NCBI GenBank assembly: GCA_040905145.1
Contig: JBBDSC010000017.1
Coordinates: forward strand, 1 to 61,079
Source of the DNA: DATGMS01 sp040905145
Lineage (GTDB): Bacteria > Bacteroidota > Bacteroidia > Cytophagales > Cyclobacteriaceae
Length of the DNA stretch: 61,079 nt
Direction of reading: 5' to 3'
Positions 7,708 through 16,522 of this stretch are shown here, one piece after another. Position numbers and translations under genes: made by a program. Under the pieces are notes generated by a model. The model saw only the letters and a list, made by a program, of their open reading frames with translations, made no database searches and had not been told where the DNA came from. Positions within the stretch are counted from its first letter, which is position 1. The number at the start of each line of letters is the position of its first letter.

Positions 7708-7860
7708 ATGAGTTCATTACTTTATATTATAGCCATCATTTTAGTCATCGGTTGGATATTTGGAGCATTTGTTTATAGTGTTGGTGGACTAATTCACATT
7801 TTACTAGTCTTGGCAGTGATTGCGGTTTTATTCAGGTTGATAGGTGGTAGAGGAGTTTAG
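7708..7860 (+). CDS. Lmo0937-type small membrane protein
   Basis: This 50-residue frame starts with MSSLLYIIAIILVIGWIFGA and ends in a glycine and arginine tail, GGRGV. It has two hydrophobic helices with a short glycine turn (VYSVGGLIHILLVLAVIAVLF). The pattern matches the lmo0937 (DUF5670) family, tiny membrane proteins often seen in Bacteroidetes and Firmicutes and sometimes linked to stress. The gene is probably a separate unit: the MutS-like stop is 79 bases upstream, and an intrinsic terminator begins 108 bases downstream. Function unknown. Confidence 0.75.
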   Translation: MSSLLYIIAIILVIGWIFGAFVYSVGGLIHILLVLAVIAVLFRLIGGRGV

Positions 7861-7968
7861 CTTTTTCCTCATTAAAAATATATTCCTAAACTTGTTAAAT
7901 TATCCTCAGCAAAGGGAAGCTTATTCTTCCTTTAAATATACAGGGATTCTTAGCGAGTAGGGGAAGGG

Positions 7969-8008
7969 GCACTGCCCAAAAATATTGGGCAGTGCTTTTT
8001 TGTTTTTT
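7969..8008 (+). terminator. Strong intrinsic terminator
   Basis: An 11-bp perfect stem, GCACTGCCCAA (7969-7979) with TTGGGCAGTGC (7985-7995), closes a 5-base loop and is followed by TTTTTTGTTTTTT. It ends the transcription unit of the small membrane protein, and probably any read-through from the MutS-like gene. The rest of 7861-8210 holds no gene. Confidence 0.9.
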
Positions 8009-8129
8009 AAAGCAGGGGTCTACTTCTTTTTTCTCCAATTTTTATTTTCTTTTGAATGGAGAGGCGATAAAAAAATAAACATGTAATTATTACAAATCCA
8101 AATTAAGATCACAATTTTTTGCTCCCCCC

Positions 8130-8153
8130 TTTTATTTAAGCTTTTATTTAAGC
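8130..8153 (+). repeat. Two tandem 12-bp repeats upstream of mreB
   Basis: TTTTATTTAAGC occurs twice head to tail (8130-8141 and 8142-8153). A -7-like TAACTTTA lies at 8165-8172, 38 bases before the mreB start. The repeats sit where a -33 region or activator site would be, so they may belong to the mre operon promoter. The rest of 8009-8129 is AT-rich and shows nothing I can name. Confidence 0.45.
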
Positions 8154-8210
8154 ATTGTTAATGCTAACTTTAGCGTTTAACACAAAGAACATTTAAGTAA
8201 AAAAACCAGC

Positions 8211-9239
8211 ATGGGATTATTCGACTTTTTCTCAAGTGATATAGCCATAGATTTAGGAACTGCCAATACACTGATTATACATAAAGAAAAAATAGTAGTA
8301 GATGAGCCTTCGATTATAGCCATTGACAAGACCACCAACCGGGTTTTGGCAGTAGGTAAGGAAGCGATGAATATGCATGAGAAAACCCATGAAAACATCA
8401 AAACCATACGTCCACTGAAAGATGGGGTAATTGCGGATTTCTACGCTGCGGAACAAATGATCAGGGGATTGATAAAAATGATCCCGGGGCACAAAAAGGG
8501 TATGTTCCCCCAATCCCACAGGATGGTTATTTGTATCCCGTCGGGTATAACCGAAGTGGAAAAGAGGGCCGTAAGGGATTCCGCAGAACATGCCGGGGCC
8601 AAGGAAGTGTACATGATATATGAGCCTTTAGCAGCAGCTATCGGAATTGGGATAGATATCGAAAAGCCTATGGGTTCCATGATCGTAGACATAGGAGGCG
8701 GCACCACCGAAATCGCCCTGATTGCTCTTTCGGGAATTGTTGCTGACCAATCTATTCGCGTAGCGGGGGATACTTTTACCAAAGACATCCTGGATTATAT
8801 GAGGAGGCAGCATAATTTGCTTATCGGGGAAAGATCAGCCGAAAATGTAAAAATTGCCATTGCGTCTGCCTTGACTGAATTGGATGATGCCCCCGATGAC
8901 TACGAGATCAGGGGCAGGGATTTGATGACGGGTATACCAAAAGTCATCAAAGTATCTTACTCGGAAATTGCCTTTGCTTTGGACAAATCTGTTTCAAAAA
9001 TAGAAGAAGCGGTGTTGAAGGCATTGGAAATCGCACCACCCGAATTATCTGCCGACATATATGATAATGGCATTCATTTAACAGGAGGGGGTGCCTTATT
9101 GAAAGGCCTTGACAGAAGATTGCATCAAAAGACAAAGCTTCCCATCCATATTGCTGAAGACCCTTTGAGGGCAGTAGTAAGGGGGACGGGTATTGCCCTG
9201 AAAAATATAAAAAGCTTCAGAACCATTCTGATGACCTAA
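8211..9239 (+). CDS. mreB: Rod shape-determining protein MreB
   Basis: This 342-residue protein is a bacterial actin. It starts with the membrane-associated MGLFDFFSSD and the phosphate 1 motif IDLGTANTLI. The phosphate 2 and connect motifs follow as MIVDIGGGTTEIALI, and the adenosine motif as LTGGGALLKGLDRRL. MreB forms filaments under the inner membrane and guides lateral wall synthesis by the RodA/PBP2 machine. It is the first gene of a five-gene operon whose genes overlap or lie within 7 bases of each other. The length is normal and no odd residues were seen. The upstream promoter region has tandem 12-bp repeats. Confidence 0.97.
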   Translation: MGLFDFFSSDIAIDLGTANTLIIHKEKIVVDEPSIIAIDKTTNRVLAVGKEAMNMHEKTHENIKTIRPLKDGVIADFYAAEQMIRGLIKMIPGHKKGMFPQSHRMVICIPSGITEVEKRAVRDSAEHAGAKEVYMIYEPLAAAIGIGIDIEKPMGSMIVDIGGGTTEIALIALSGIVADQSIRVAGDTFTKDILDYMRRQHNLLIGERSAENVKIAIASALTELDDAPDDYEIRGRDLMTGIPKVIKVSYSEIAFALDKSVSKIEEAVLKALEIAPPELSADIYDNGIHLTGGGALLKGLDRRLHQKTKLPIHIAEDPLRAVVRGTGIALKNIKSFRTILMT

Positions 9240-9246
9240 TGACTGA

Positions 9247-10083
9247 ATGCAACGCATTTTATTATTTCTATATCGCCTAAGGGCTTTTCTGTTATTCGCA
9301 TTATTGGAAGCGATAGCGATATGGCTTCTCGTCTCTTTCAATTCCCCACAGGGAGCTGTCTTCTTTAACAGTTCAAATCAGGTATCCGGCAGAATTCTGA
9401 CTTTCCGTGACAATTTCACGGAATATTTCTATTTGGCTTCTGCCAATGATGCTTTGGCAGAAAAAAATGCGGCGCTCATAAAAGAACTGCAATATTACAA
9501 GCGGCCTGATGATAGTGTGCATTTTGAACTGGACAACACCCTGCGAAATAAGTTTGAGTTCAGATCGGCCAAGATCATCAATAATTCCATCCATCTGAAC
9601 CAGAATATGTTAACCCTCAACAAGGGCGAAAGGCAAGGGGTAAAAGAAGGCATGGGGGCCTTCAATGAAAATGGCATCATCGGAAGGGTAAAAGGTGTTT
9701 CTCCAAATTTCTCTTCTGTCATCTCCTTATTGCATACCGAACTCCTGGTTTCCTCCAAAATCAAAAGAACAAACGTCTTCGGCTCCACCAAGTGGGACGG
9801 TAGGAATTCCCAAAGAGCAAAATTAATGTATGTACCAAGGCACGTAGAGATAGAGGTGGGGGATACCATTGTTACCTCCGGATATAACGCGGTATTTCCT
9901 GAAGGGATAAATATTGGTGTGGTGGAGGAAGTAAATCCCGGAGAGGAAACCAATTACCTGGACATTACCATGAGACTGACTGCTGACTTCAGTAAGCTTA
10001 CCTATGTATATTTAGTAGATAACCCTCTGAAAGAAGAGCTGGACTCCTTAAACGAAGCCTCAGGAACCATCCGGAATGAATAG
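9247..10083 (+). CDS. mreC: Rod shape-determining protein MreC
   Basis: This 278-residue protein has one N-terminal membrane helix (about 5-28), a coiled-coil stretch (about 65-90), and the periplasmic beta-barrel domain recognisable from LNKGERQGVKEGMGAFNENG and VGDTIVTSGYNAVFPEGINIG. MreC bridges MreB and the elongasome penicillin-binding protein in the periplasm and helps activate PBP2. The gene starts 7 bases after mreB and overlaps mreD by 8 bases. It is slightly shorter than some homologues but complete. Confidence 0.95.
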   Translation: MQRILLFLYRLRAFLLFALLEAIAIWLLVSFNSPQGAVFFNSSNQVSGRILTFRDNFTEYFYLASANDALAEKNAALIKELQYYKRPDDSVHFELDNTLRNKFEFRSAKIINNSIHLNQNMLTLNKGERQGVKEGMGAFNENGIIGRVKGVSPNFSSVISLLHTELLVSSKIKRTNVFGSTKWDGRNSQRAKLMYVPRHVEIEVGDTIVTSGYNAVFPEGINIGVVEEVNPGEETNYLDITMRLTADFSKLTYVYLVDNPLKEELDSLNEASGTIRNE

Positions 10084-10597
10084 CAAAATCATCATATCGT
10101 CCATTACTGGCTTTTTCGTCTATTTCTTAGTGCAGGTTTTTGTGCTTAAAAACCTCGTGATTTTTGATATGGCTTTTTGTTTTCTGTATGTTTTCTACAT
10201 ACTGCTTTTACCAATAGAAACAAAAACAATTCCCTTGATGCTTATTTCTTTTATACTGGGAATTTCTATTGATATATTTTATGACAGCCTGGGCATGCAT
10301 ACTGCCAGCATGGTTGCTTTGGCTTTTGCAAGAAATGCATGGATAAGGATAATTATCCCTACAGGTGGCTATGATGAAAATGTCCAGCCCTCTATTTTAA
10401 ACATGGGCATTGGATGGTTTTTCACTTATAGCCTCCCTTTAATTCTGCTCCATCATGTTATTTTTTTTTATATTGATTATTTAGGAACGGATTTATACCT
10501 TCCTATGGTTAATAGAATACTGAGTAGTGCATCATTTGTATGGATCTTAGGAATCATGGTACAGATGTTATTTTATAAAAGAAAGAGGGGAATTTAA
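10076..10597 (+). CDS. mreD: Rod shape-determining protein MreD
   Basis: This 173-residue integral membrane protein has about five hydrophobic helices and no soluble domain, as expected for MreD. Sequence similarity in this family is weak, so the call rests on size, topology and its place between mreC and mrdA. MreD is part of the elongasome and interacts with MreC. The start overlaps mreC by 8 bases, and its TAA overlaps the mrdA ATG by one base (TAATG). A charged tail, YKRKRGI, lies at the C-terminus. Confidence 0.9.
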   Translation: MNSKIIISSITGFFVYFLVQVFVLKNLVIFDMAFCFLYVFYILLLPIETKTIPLMLISFILGISIDIFYDSLGMHTASMVALAFARNAWIRIIIPTGGYDENVQPSILNMGIGWFFTYSLPLILLHHVIFFYIDYLGTDLYLPMVNRILSSASFVWILGIMVQMLFYKRKRGI

Positions 10598-12399
10598 TGA
10601 ACGATAGAAGGCCTGTTACCCTCACAATCCTTATTGTGTTGATTGGTTTGGTTTTACTTGTCAAACTATTCATGATACAGGTAGCCGATGACAGCTTTTT
10701 GAGAAGAGCAGAAAAGAATGCCATACAGCGAATAGTAGATCATCCCTATCGAGGGCTGATTTATGACAGAAATAATTCTCTTTTGGTTTTCAACAGTCCT
10801 GTTTTTGACCTGATGGTCATTCCGAAAGAATTCAGTGTCACCGACACTGCCGAATTTTGTGAGCTTTTCAGAATTGACAAGGAGCACCTTATCAAAACCT
10901 ATAATGCGGCTAAAAATTATTCATGGGTAAAACCATCCACCTTAATCAAACAAATCTCCAATCAAGATTTTGCCCGGATGCAGGATTTTCTGATCGACTA
11001 TTCTGGGCTTTTTGTGATGACCAGGTCTGTAAGATCCTATCCGCAATCCAGTGCTGCCAGTGCCTTGGGGTATATCGGCGAAATCAGTTCGAATCGATTG
11101 GACAGAGATACTTCACAATATTACAGACAGGGGGATTATATTGGACTCAGTGGACTGGAAGCCTATTATGAAAATGAGCTACGTGGCCAGAAAGGTGTTA
11201 AATACAAGATGGTCAATGTAAAAGGAGTAGACAAAGGTTCTTTTAAAAACGGCGACCTGGATACAGCTTCCATTGCAGGAGAGAACCTCCAATCCACCAT
11301 AGACCTTAATTTGCAGGTGTACGGTGAAAAGCTGATGGCCGGAAAAAGGGGATCCGTGGTAGCAATAGAACCCAAAACAGGGGAAATCCTCTCTATGATC
11401 TCTGCTCCAGCTTACGATCCCAACTTATTAGCGGGTTCGAAGTTTGGAGAGAACTACATGGAAATGAACCAGAATGAAAGCAAACCTCTCTTCAACCGTC
11501 CCATAATGGCCACTTATCCCCCGGGATCTATCTTTAAAGTGGTACAGTCCCTCATCGGCTTACAAGATGGTGTTCTTAGCCTAAATACTACTTTTACCTG
11601 TAACCAATATTTGGTGAAATGCCATAACCATTCCAGCCCCACCAATTTATTTGGTGCAATAAGAAATTCATGTAACCCTTATTACCATCAGGCATTTCGA
11701 AAAATGATCAATAGGGGGGAATCCAGTAACACTTATAAAGACACGCAAATAGGTCTTGAAAAATGGAAAGAATCGGTGATGAAGTTCGGCCTTGGAAGTA
11801 AACTGGGCATTGACATGTACGGGGAAAAAGGTGGAGATATACCAGGAAGGAGCCTTTATGACCGGGTGTACGGAGAAGGCAGATGGAAGTATTCCACCAT
11901 TTATTCCTTATCCATAGGTCAGGGGGAATTGCTGGTTACCCCCCTTCAAATGGCAAACTTGGCTGCTGTTTTCGCCAATAAAGGCTATTATTATGTCCCT
12001 CATTTAATAAAAGCCGTAGAGGGGGATTCCACCAGGATCCCTGCTAAGTTCAGGGCTAAAATCGAGGTGGGCGTGGATGCACACCATTTTGATATGGTTC
12101 AAGATGCAATGGCAGAAGCCCTTTATGGCACTGCTGCCCGTGCCATAATGAAGGATATAGAAATTGCCGGAAAAACCGGTACCGCCCAAAACCCGCAAGG
12201 TGAAGATCACTCTGTTTTTATTGCATTTGCGCCCAAAGAGGATCCAAAAATAGCCATTGCCGTATATGTGGAAAACGCTGGCTGGGGAGGTCGTGCAGCA
12301 GCCAGTACGGCCAGCTTAATGATAGAAAAGTACCTCAACGGTGATGTCGAAAGGAAAGCCCTTGAAGAATATGTTTTAGCGGGAAAATTTATGGATTGA
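10597..12399 (+). CDS. mrdA: Penicillin-binding protein 2 (peptidoglycan transpeptidase)
   Basis: This 600-residue class B penicillin-binding protein has one N-terminal membrane anchor (about 7-28), a dimerisation or pedestal domain (about 45-220) and a transpeptidase domain. The catalytic serine is S311 with K314 in PPGSIFK. The SxN motif is SCN in IRNSCNPYYH, and the KTG motif is GKTGTAQ. PBP2 cross-links new lateral wall made by its partner glycosyltransferase RodA, encoded next. It is beta-lactam sensitive as a class. The start overlaps the mreD stop by one base. All key motifs are intact. Confidence 0.96.
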   Translation: MNDRRPVTLTILIVLIGLVLLVKLFMIQVADDSFLRRAEKNAIQRIVDHPYRGLIYDRNNSLLVFNSPVFDLMVIPKEFSVTDTAEFCELFRIDKEHLIKTYNAAKNYSWVKPSTLIKQISNQDFARMQDFLIDYSGLFVMTRSVRSYPQSSAASALGYIGEISSNRLDRDTSQYYRQGDYIGLSGLEAYYENELRGQKGVKYKMVNVKGVDKGSFKNGDLDTASIAGENLQSTIDLNLQVYGEKLMAGKRGSVVAIEPKTGEILSMISAPAYDPNLLAGSKFGENYMEMNQNESKPLFNRPIMATYPPGSIFKVVQSLIGLQDGVLSLNTTFTCNQYLVKCHNHSSPTNLFGAIRNSCNPYYHQAFRKMINRGESSNTYKDTQIGLEKWKESVMKFGLGSKLGIDMYGEKGGDIPGRSLYDRVYGEGRWKYSTIYSLSIGQGELLVTPLQMANLAAVFANKGYYYVPHLIKAVEGDSTRIPAKFRAKIEVGVDAHHFDMVQDAMAEALYGTAARAIMKDIEIAGKTGTAQNPQGEDHSVFIAFAPKEDPKIAIAVYVENAGWGGRAAASTASLMIEKYLNGDVERKALEEYVLAGKFMD

Positions 12400-12400
12400 T

Positions 12401-13675
12401 TTGAGACAGGACGATTTATTTATCAATAAGATTGATTGGATCACTATCCTTCTTTATACCCTATTGGTCCTCATAGGCTGGTTCAATATCTATGCGGCGA
12501 TCTATGATGAGCAAGCCACTAAGAGCATTTTTGATTTCTCTATCAACTCCGGAAAGCAACTCGTTTGGATCGGAACGGCTGTCCTGTTGATCACGGTAAT
12601 CATGGTAGCTGATTACAGGCTTTTCGAAAATCTCAGCATCATTCTTTATGGGATATTTATTATCATCCTTTTGCTTACCCCTTTTATTGGAAAAGAAATC
12701 AGCGGTCAACGTGCCTGGTTCGAAATCGGTGCTTTCCGTCTTCAGCCTGCTGAATTTGCCAAATTTGCAACAGCACTGACCTTGGCTAAATATTTGGAAA
12801 GACCTTCCATAGATCTAGGTCAATTTAAGCACCAGTGGAAAGTCCTAGGAATAATAGCTTTACCGATTGTCTTGATCATGTTACAACCTGATACAGGCAC
12901 CGCAATGGTTTATAGTGCGTTTTTTTTCATGCTTTACAGGGAAGGCATGCCACAGCGGTATTTTGTCTTTGGATTATCGTTTATTGCTGTATCACTTTTG
13001 TCACTGGGGATAGACAATAATCTGTATTTGGCCGGGGGGATCGTTGTCCTAATGGTCGTTCTCATTCTCATGGGTAAGATAAACTGGCAAAGAACTTTCT
13101 TTTTTATATTTTTGGGAGCAATCATTATCGCTTATAGCTATAGTTTGGATTATATGGTTTCCCAGCTTCCTAGTCACCAACAAAACCGGATCATGGTACT
13201 TTTCAATCCGGATATTGACCCTTTGGGAGTGGGATGGAATGTCACCCAATCAAAAATCGCCATTGGGTCCGGGGGATTAATAGGAAAAGGTTATTTGGAA
13301 GGCACCCAAACAAAGTTTAATTTTGTCCCGGAACAACATACCGATTTTATCTTCTGTACTTTAGGCGAGGAGTTTGGTTGGGCAGGTAGCTTTGTGATTA
13401 TATTTCTCTTTATGGCTTTATTGATCCGGCTGATTTACCTGTCAGAAAGGCAGAAGACACGCTTTGCAAGAGTTTATGGCTATTGTGTGGTATCGCTACT
13501 GCTCTTTCATTTCGTGATCAATATCTCCATGACCATAGGCTTGTTCCCAGTAGTGGGTATACCCCTGCCATTTTTCAGTTACGGGGGGTCCTCTCTATGG
13601 GCCTTTACCATCCTTCTGTTCATTTTCATCAAGCTGGACTCCCACCGTATCCAAATGCTGGACAGAATGAATTGA
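12401..13675 (+). CDS. rodA: Peptidoglycan glycosyltransferase RodA
   Basis: This 424-residue SEDS-family protein has about ten membrane helices. Family motifs are visible: QRAWFEIGAFRLQPAEFAK, LQPDTGTAMVY, and the C-terminal GIPLPFFSYGGSSLW. RodA polymerises lipid II into glycan strands during elongation, working with PBP2. The chosen start is TTG at 12401, one base after the mrdA stop. It gives the usual short cytoplasmic lead (KIDW then first helix), and no ATG is positioned better. The gene ends the mre operon. A terminator for the + strand is not clear, since the hairpin at 13692-13713 favours the minus strand. Confidence 0.95.
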   Translation: MRQDDLFINKIDWITILLYTLLVLIGWFNIYAAIYDEQATKSIFDFSINSGKQLVWIGTAVLLITVIMVADYRLFENLSIILYGIFIIILLLTPFIGKEISGQRAWFEIGAFRLQPAEFAKFATALTLAKYLERPSIDLGQFKHQWKVLGIIALPIVLIMLQPDTGTAMVYSAFFFMLYREGMPQRYFVFGLSFIAVSLLSLGIDNNLYLAGGIVVLMVVLILMGKINWQRTFFFIFLGAIIIAYSYSLDYMVSQLPSHQQNRIMVLFNPDIDPLGVGWNVTQSKIAIGSGGLIGKGYLEGTQTKFNFVPEQHTDFIFCTLGEEFGWAGSFVIIFLFMALLIRLIYLSERQKTRFARVYGYCVVSLLLFHFVINISMTIGLFPVVGIPLPFFSYGGSSLWAFTILLFIFIKLDSHRIQMLDRMN

Positions 13676-13691
13676 GTAGCTGCCCATATAT

Positions 13692-13713
13692 AAAAAGCCC
13701 GGCCAATCGGGGC
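13692..13713 (-). terminator. Intrinsic terminator of the 2H phosphoesterase gene
   Basis: On the minus strand a GC-rich stem (GCCC-C-G with CGGGC, one bulged C) encloses the loop ATTGGC and is followed directly by TTTTTA. It lies 40 bases after the stop codon of the minus-strand gene at 13753. On the + strand a T-run also occurs 8 bases after the stem (13723-13727), so it may act weakly on rodA transcripts too. Confidence 0.6.
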
Positions 13714-13752
13714 GAGGACAGACTTTTTACTTAATGAAAAATAGATGTACTT

Positions 13753-14448
13753 TCAGCCTATCCCAAATGAAAAAAGCCTCTTCACCTTTTCTTCCCGCTG
13801 GTACCAATCGTTAACTACCAGTTCCATCTTGTCTACCGGGAATTTCCCAAAATCATAATTCCTGAAATGATTTATTTGGGCTAATATTTCCTTGGGATGC
13901 TTAACCCTTTTCTTGAATCGGATCACGGTGGAATGTGCCGTTTTCAGGGGATATCTTCTGTCTAGGGATTGTTCTAAAGGAGAATTTTTAAAAACTCCCC
14001 TCAGCCTGTCTCTTACCTGCTCCAATGTGTCATCGGAGGGAAAACCTTTTATCATGATACAGGAAGGAGAAACTGTTACCCCTCGAAAAAGAACCTCAAA
14101 ACTTGGAATGTCATCCAGGCAATCGGAAAGCAAATCAATATAGTCCTGTGGATGGATCTGATCAAGCTGAAATCCCTCATAACAGGAAATAATGGGCATC
14201 ACTGTGACATGAATATCGGAATTGGAATAAAAATGATGCACTGGTTCTATCTTCTTCACCTTATCGATAAAATCCTTAACAGAAGTTTTAACCTCCAGGC
14301 TGGGACGGATCAATAACGTAATGCCAAATCTATCGTCCTTCTCCGAATCAATTAATGAATCATACCCAAAGCCATTCTCCTTTATTTTTTGTAGAGACTC
14401 CTCTAATAATAAATGATAATGCTTTTCCAAACGCTCTAGATAGGCCAT
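13753..14448 (-). CDS. 2H phosphoesterase superfamily protein (2'-5' RNA ligase-like)
   Basis: This 231-residue protein has two HxT motifs, H80VT82 in SDIHVTVMPI and H172ST174 in AHSTVIRF, about 90 residues apart. This paired motif defines the 2H phosphoesterases, which open or form 2',3'-cyclic or 2'-5' phosphodiester bonds in RNA or nucleotides. The substrate cannot be read from the sequence, and homologues are often given vague names such as mutarotase. The gene stands alone, with rodA convergent on one side, and it has its own terminator at 13692-13713. Confidence 0.7.
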   Translation of the reverse strand: MAYLERLEKHYHLLLEESLQKIKENGFGYDSLIDSEKDDRFGITLLIRPSLEVKTSVKDFIDKVKKIEPVHHFYSNSDIHVTVMPIISCYEGFQLDQIHPQDYIDLLSDCLDDIPSFEVLFRGVTVSPSCIMIKGFPSDDTLEQVRDRLRGVFKNSPLEQSLDRRYPLKTAHSTVIRFKKRVKHPKEILAQINHFRNYDFGKFPVDKMELVVNDWYQREEKVKRLFSFGIG

Positions 14449-14554
14449 CTTTTTGGTCGTTAGATGAATTTAAATAATTACAAGTCACTATTAATTGACT
14501 TTTAAAATCCAAAAACGTGCTTTCATTTCGGATTTGTGTGAACAAAAGCCACAT

Positions 14555-15610
14555 TTATGCCTTTTGATCAAACTTTCTGAAAATCAATTGTAAAAATTCA
14601 CCGACCTCCTCTGAATCAATGTCCCAGTTCAACGCTGTTACATAACGTTGGTTGAGCAGCTCAATGGCATCTACAAAACTCTCACTCTGATCGATGGATT
14701 TAAATGCCTGCATCATCTGTTCATGATTGCCCTTGAAAAGCACATCGGTAAACATAAATCTTTGATTGATTCCCACACTTTCGCTTAAATCTCCTATACT
14801 TCCTTTCATATAGCTATATTCCTCCGATTCGAATTTCGCCCAGGCAAGAGCTGGATCTATCCCATAACTTCCTTCGTTCGGCTGATGATCAGAAAAGATC
14901 TCCCCTACATTTTCGTCCTCTTCCTTTTCCGCCGTCTCTTCCAGAACAGGCGTTTCTTGATTTTCTTTAGACGGTGCAGAGACACCATCCGAAGCTAAAA
15001 GTTCATTATAGTTGATGGTATGAACCTGGTCAAGTGGCGACAGCAATGTTTCTGCCGGTTCCAACTGACCTTTAAGTTGCTCGTAATGGCTATCTAAAGC
15101 CATTTTCAAGTCTTCCCTCGATGAGCCCAAATCAGCCTTTTCTATCAATGCTGACAAAAGAGGGGTATGCCATTTCAGATATTTTTGGGATTCTTTAAAA
15201 TAATTATGGATTTGTTCAGGTTTGCGTGTATCCATCTCTTGGGCAAAATAGGCCACTGGATCTACAGCCAGAAGGATTGTATCCTGCACTGCCTCTTTCA
15301 TCATGGGTTTGAAATCAACACGTTCTATTTTTATGGCCCTGGAGAGCACATTCATAAGTTCCCCTAAGGCTTCATTGACCGCAAAATCCTTATAATCAAA
15401 ATATGGATTGCTTTTTAACTTCTCCAACTCTTCCTGCCACGTCCCAAACAAGGTTTTAATGATCATCAGGTTTACTTGGTTACTTGGCGTCAGCTTTATG
15501 ATTTCCTGTCCATCCATGTATTTTTTTGTGCCAAAATATCCGGAACAAATCTTTTCTGTGAAGAGCTTTGAATAGATTTCTAAATAATTGGAATTGATTT
15601 TATCACTCAT
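14555..15610 (-). CDS. Conserved Bacteroidetes protein of unknown function
   Basis: I do not recognise a named family for this 351-residue soluble protein. The N-terminal 185 residues are mostly helical. A low-complexity acidic linker follows (about 215-250, rich in Glu, Asp, Ser and Pro). The C-terminal 90 residues contain SVGINQRFMFTDVLFKGNHEQMMQAFKSID, a helical module I have seen at the end of various Bacteroidetes proteins. There is no signal peptide or membrane helix. The gene is divergent from tdk across a 327-bp gap and shares no operon with its neighbours. No function is proposed. Confidence 0.75.
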   Translation of the reverse strand: MSDKINSNYLEIYSKLFTEKICSGYFGTKKYMDGQEIIKLTPSNQVNLMIIKTLFGTWQEELEKLKSNPYFDYKDFAVNEALGELMNVLSRAIKIERVDFKPMMKEAVQDTILLAVDPVAYFAQEMDTRKPEQIHNYFKESQKYLKWHTPLLSALIEKADLGSSREDLKMALDSHYEQLKGQLEPAETLLSPLDQVHTINYNELLASDGVSAPSKENQETPVLEETAEKEEDENVGEIFSDHQPNEGSYGIDPALAWAKFESEEYSYMKGSIGDLSESVGINQRFMFTDVLFKGNHEQMMQAFKSIDQSESFVDAIELLNQRYVTALNWDIDSEEVGEFLQLIFRKFDQKA

Positions 15611-15937
15611 TATTATTGATTTTTGAGTTTAAAGGAAGAAATATGTCTGCAATAATAATTGAAAATCTTTATCAAAAAGAAATTCAAACGGTAATCCGAG
15701 TAAAGTTATCGAAATAATTCATGAAGTAGCTATAAGAAGTGTCATACACGCCGGAAATGAATATTTGGGAAACCAACTTTAAGTCCAGAATGAAACAGAA
15801 GAACTTTTACGGAAAAAGCAAGATTAAAACCCGATCAAAGGTTAACTTGCCAAGCCTAATTAAATATCTGGCAACATCAGGATCGAAATGGCTGAGGAAA
15901 TAAATCCCCACATGGATTACAGTAATAAGTCTACAGC
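15611..15937. other. Intergenic region before tdk, with one small basic frame
   Basis: This 327-bp gap separates the divergent unknown gene and tdk. It contains two short open frames, 15643-15717 (24 residues) and 15757-15903 (48 residues, very rich in Lys and Arg, starting MNIWETNFKSRMKQ). Neither resembles a family I know, and both are probably chance. No terminator hairpin or exact TAnnTTTG box stands out. Confidence 0.4.
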
Positions 15938-16522
15938 ATGTTTATAGAGCCTTTAATAGGGAAAAATCATAGCCTGGATAAAAAAGGGCACATCGAGGTC
16001 ATCTGCGGCTCTATGTTTTCCGGTAAGACGGAAGAGCTGATCAGAAGGTTAAACAGGGCCTTGATCGCCAAGCAGAAAGTGGAGATTTTCAAGCCTGCTA
16101 TAGACCAAAGATATCATCACCTAGAGGTGATCTCCCATAATGAAACTTCAATTCGTTCCACGCCTGTCCCATTCGCCGATGATATCATTTTGTTGTCCGG
16201 CAATTGTGATGTGGTTGGCATAGATGAAGTTCAGTTTTTTGATCAGCAGATTGTCCATGTGGCCAATTTACTGGCTAATTATGGAAAAAGGGTGATTTTG
16301 GCTGGTTTGGACATGGATTTTGAAGGAAAGCCTTTCGAGCCTATGCCCCAGCTTATGGCGATAACCGAATATGTAACTAAGGTGCATGCCATCTGCATGA
16401 AATGTGGGGAGCTGGCCTCTTTTAGCTTTAGGCTATCCGAGTCCAGGGAAAAGGTAATGCTAGGGGAAAAAGAAAGCTATGAAGCAAGGTGCCGGAAATG
16501 CTTTTATGAGGACAAAAAGTAA
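15938..16522 (+). CDS. tdk: Thymidine kinase
   Basis: This 194-residue protein is a type II thymidine kinase. Walker A is GSMFSGKT at 24-31, the Walker B-like motif is GIDEVQFFD near 94-102, and the lasso-domain zinc ligands appear as CMKC and CRKC. The enzyme phosphorylates thymidine to dTMP in the salvage pathway and forms cytoplasmic tetramers. The last 17 bases overlap the start of porZ, so tdk, porZ and recO appear to be one transcript. Length and motifs are normal. Confidence 0.96.
   Translation: MFIEPLIGKNHSLDKKGHIEVICGSMFSGKTEELIRRLNRALIAKQKVEIFKPAIDQRYHHLEVISHNETSIRSTPVPFADDIILLSGNCDVVGIDEVQFFDQQIVHVANLLANYGKRVILAGLDMDFEGKPFEPMPQLMAITEYVTKVHAICMKCGELASFSFRLSESREKVMLGEKESYEARCRKCFYEDKK

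Noticed and set aside
15643..15717. 24-codon frame before tdk, checked as a leader peptide
   Set aside because: It has no run of one amino acid, and no terminator or antiterminator pair follows.
15757..15903. 48-codon basic frame before tdk
   Set aside because: It lacks similarity to any family I know, and its composition is what AT-rich DNA with many AAA codons would give. Kept only as a note in the intergenic entry.
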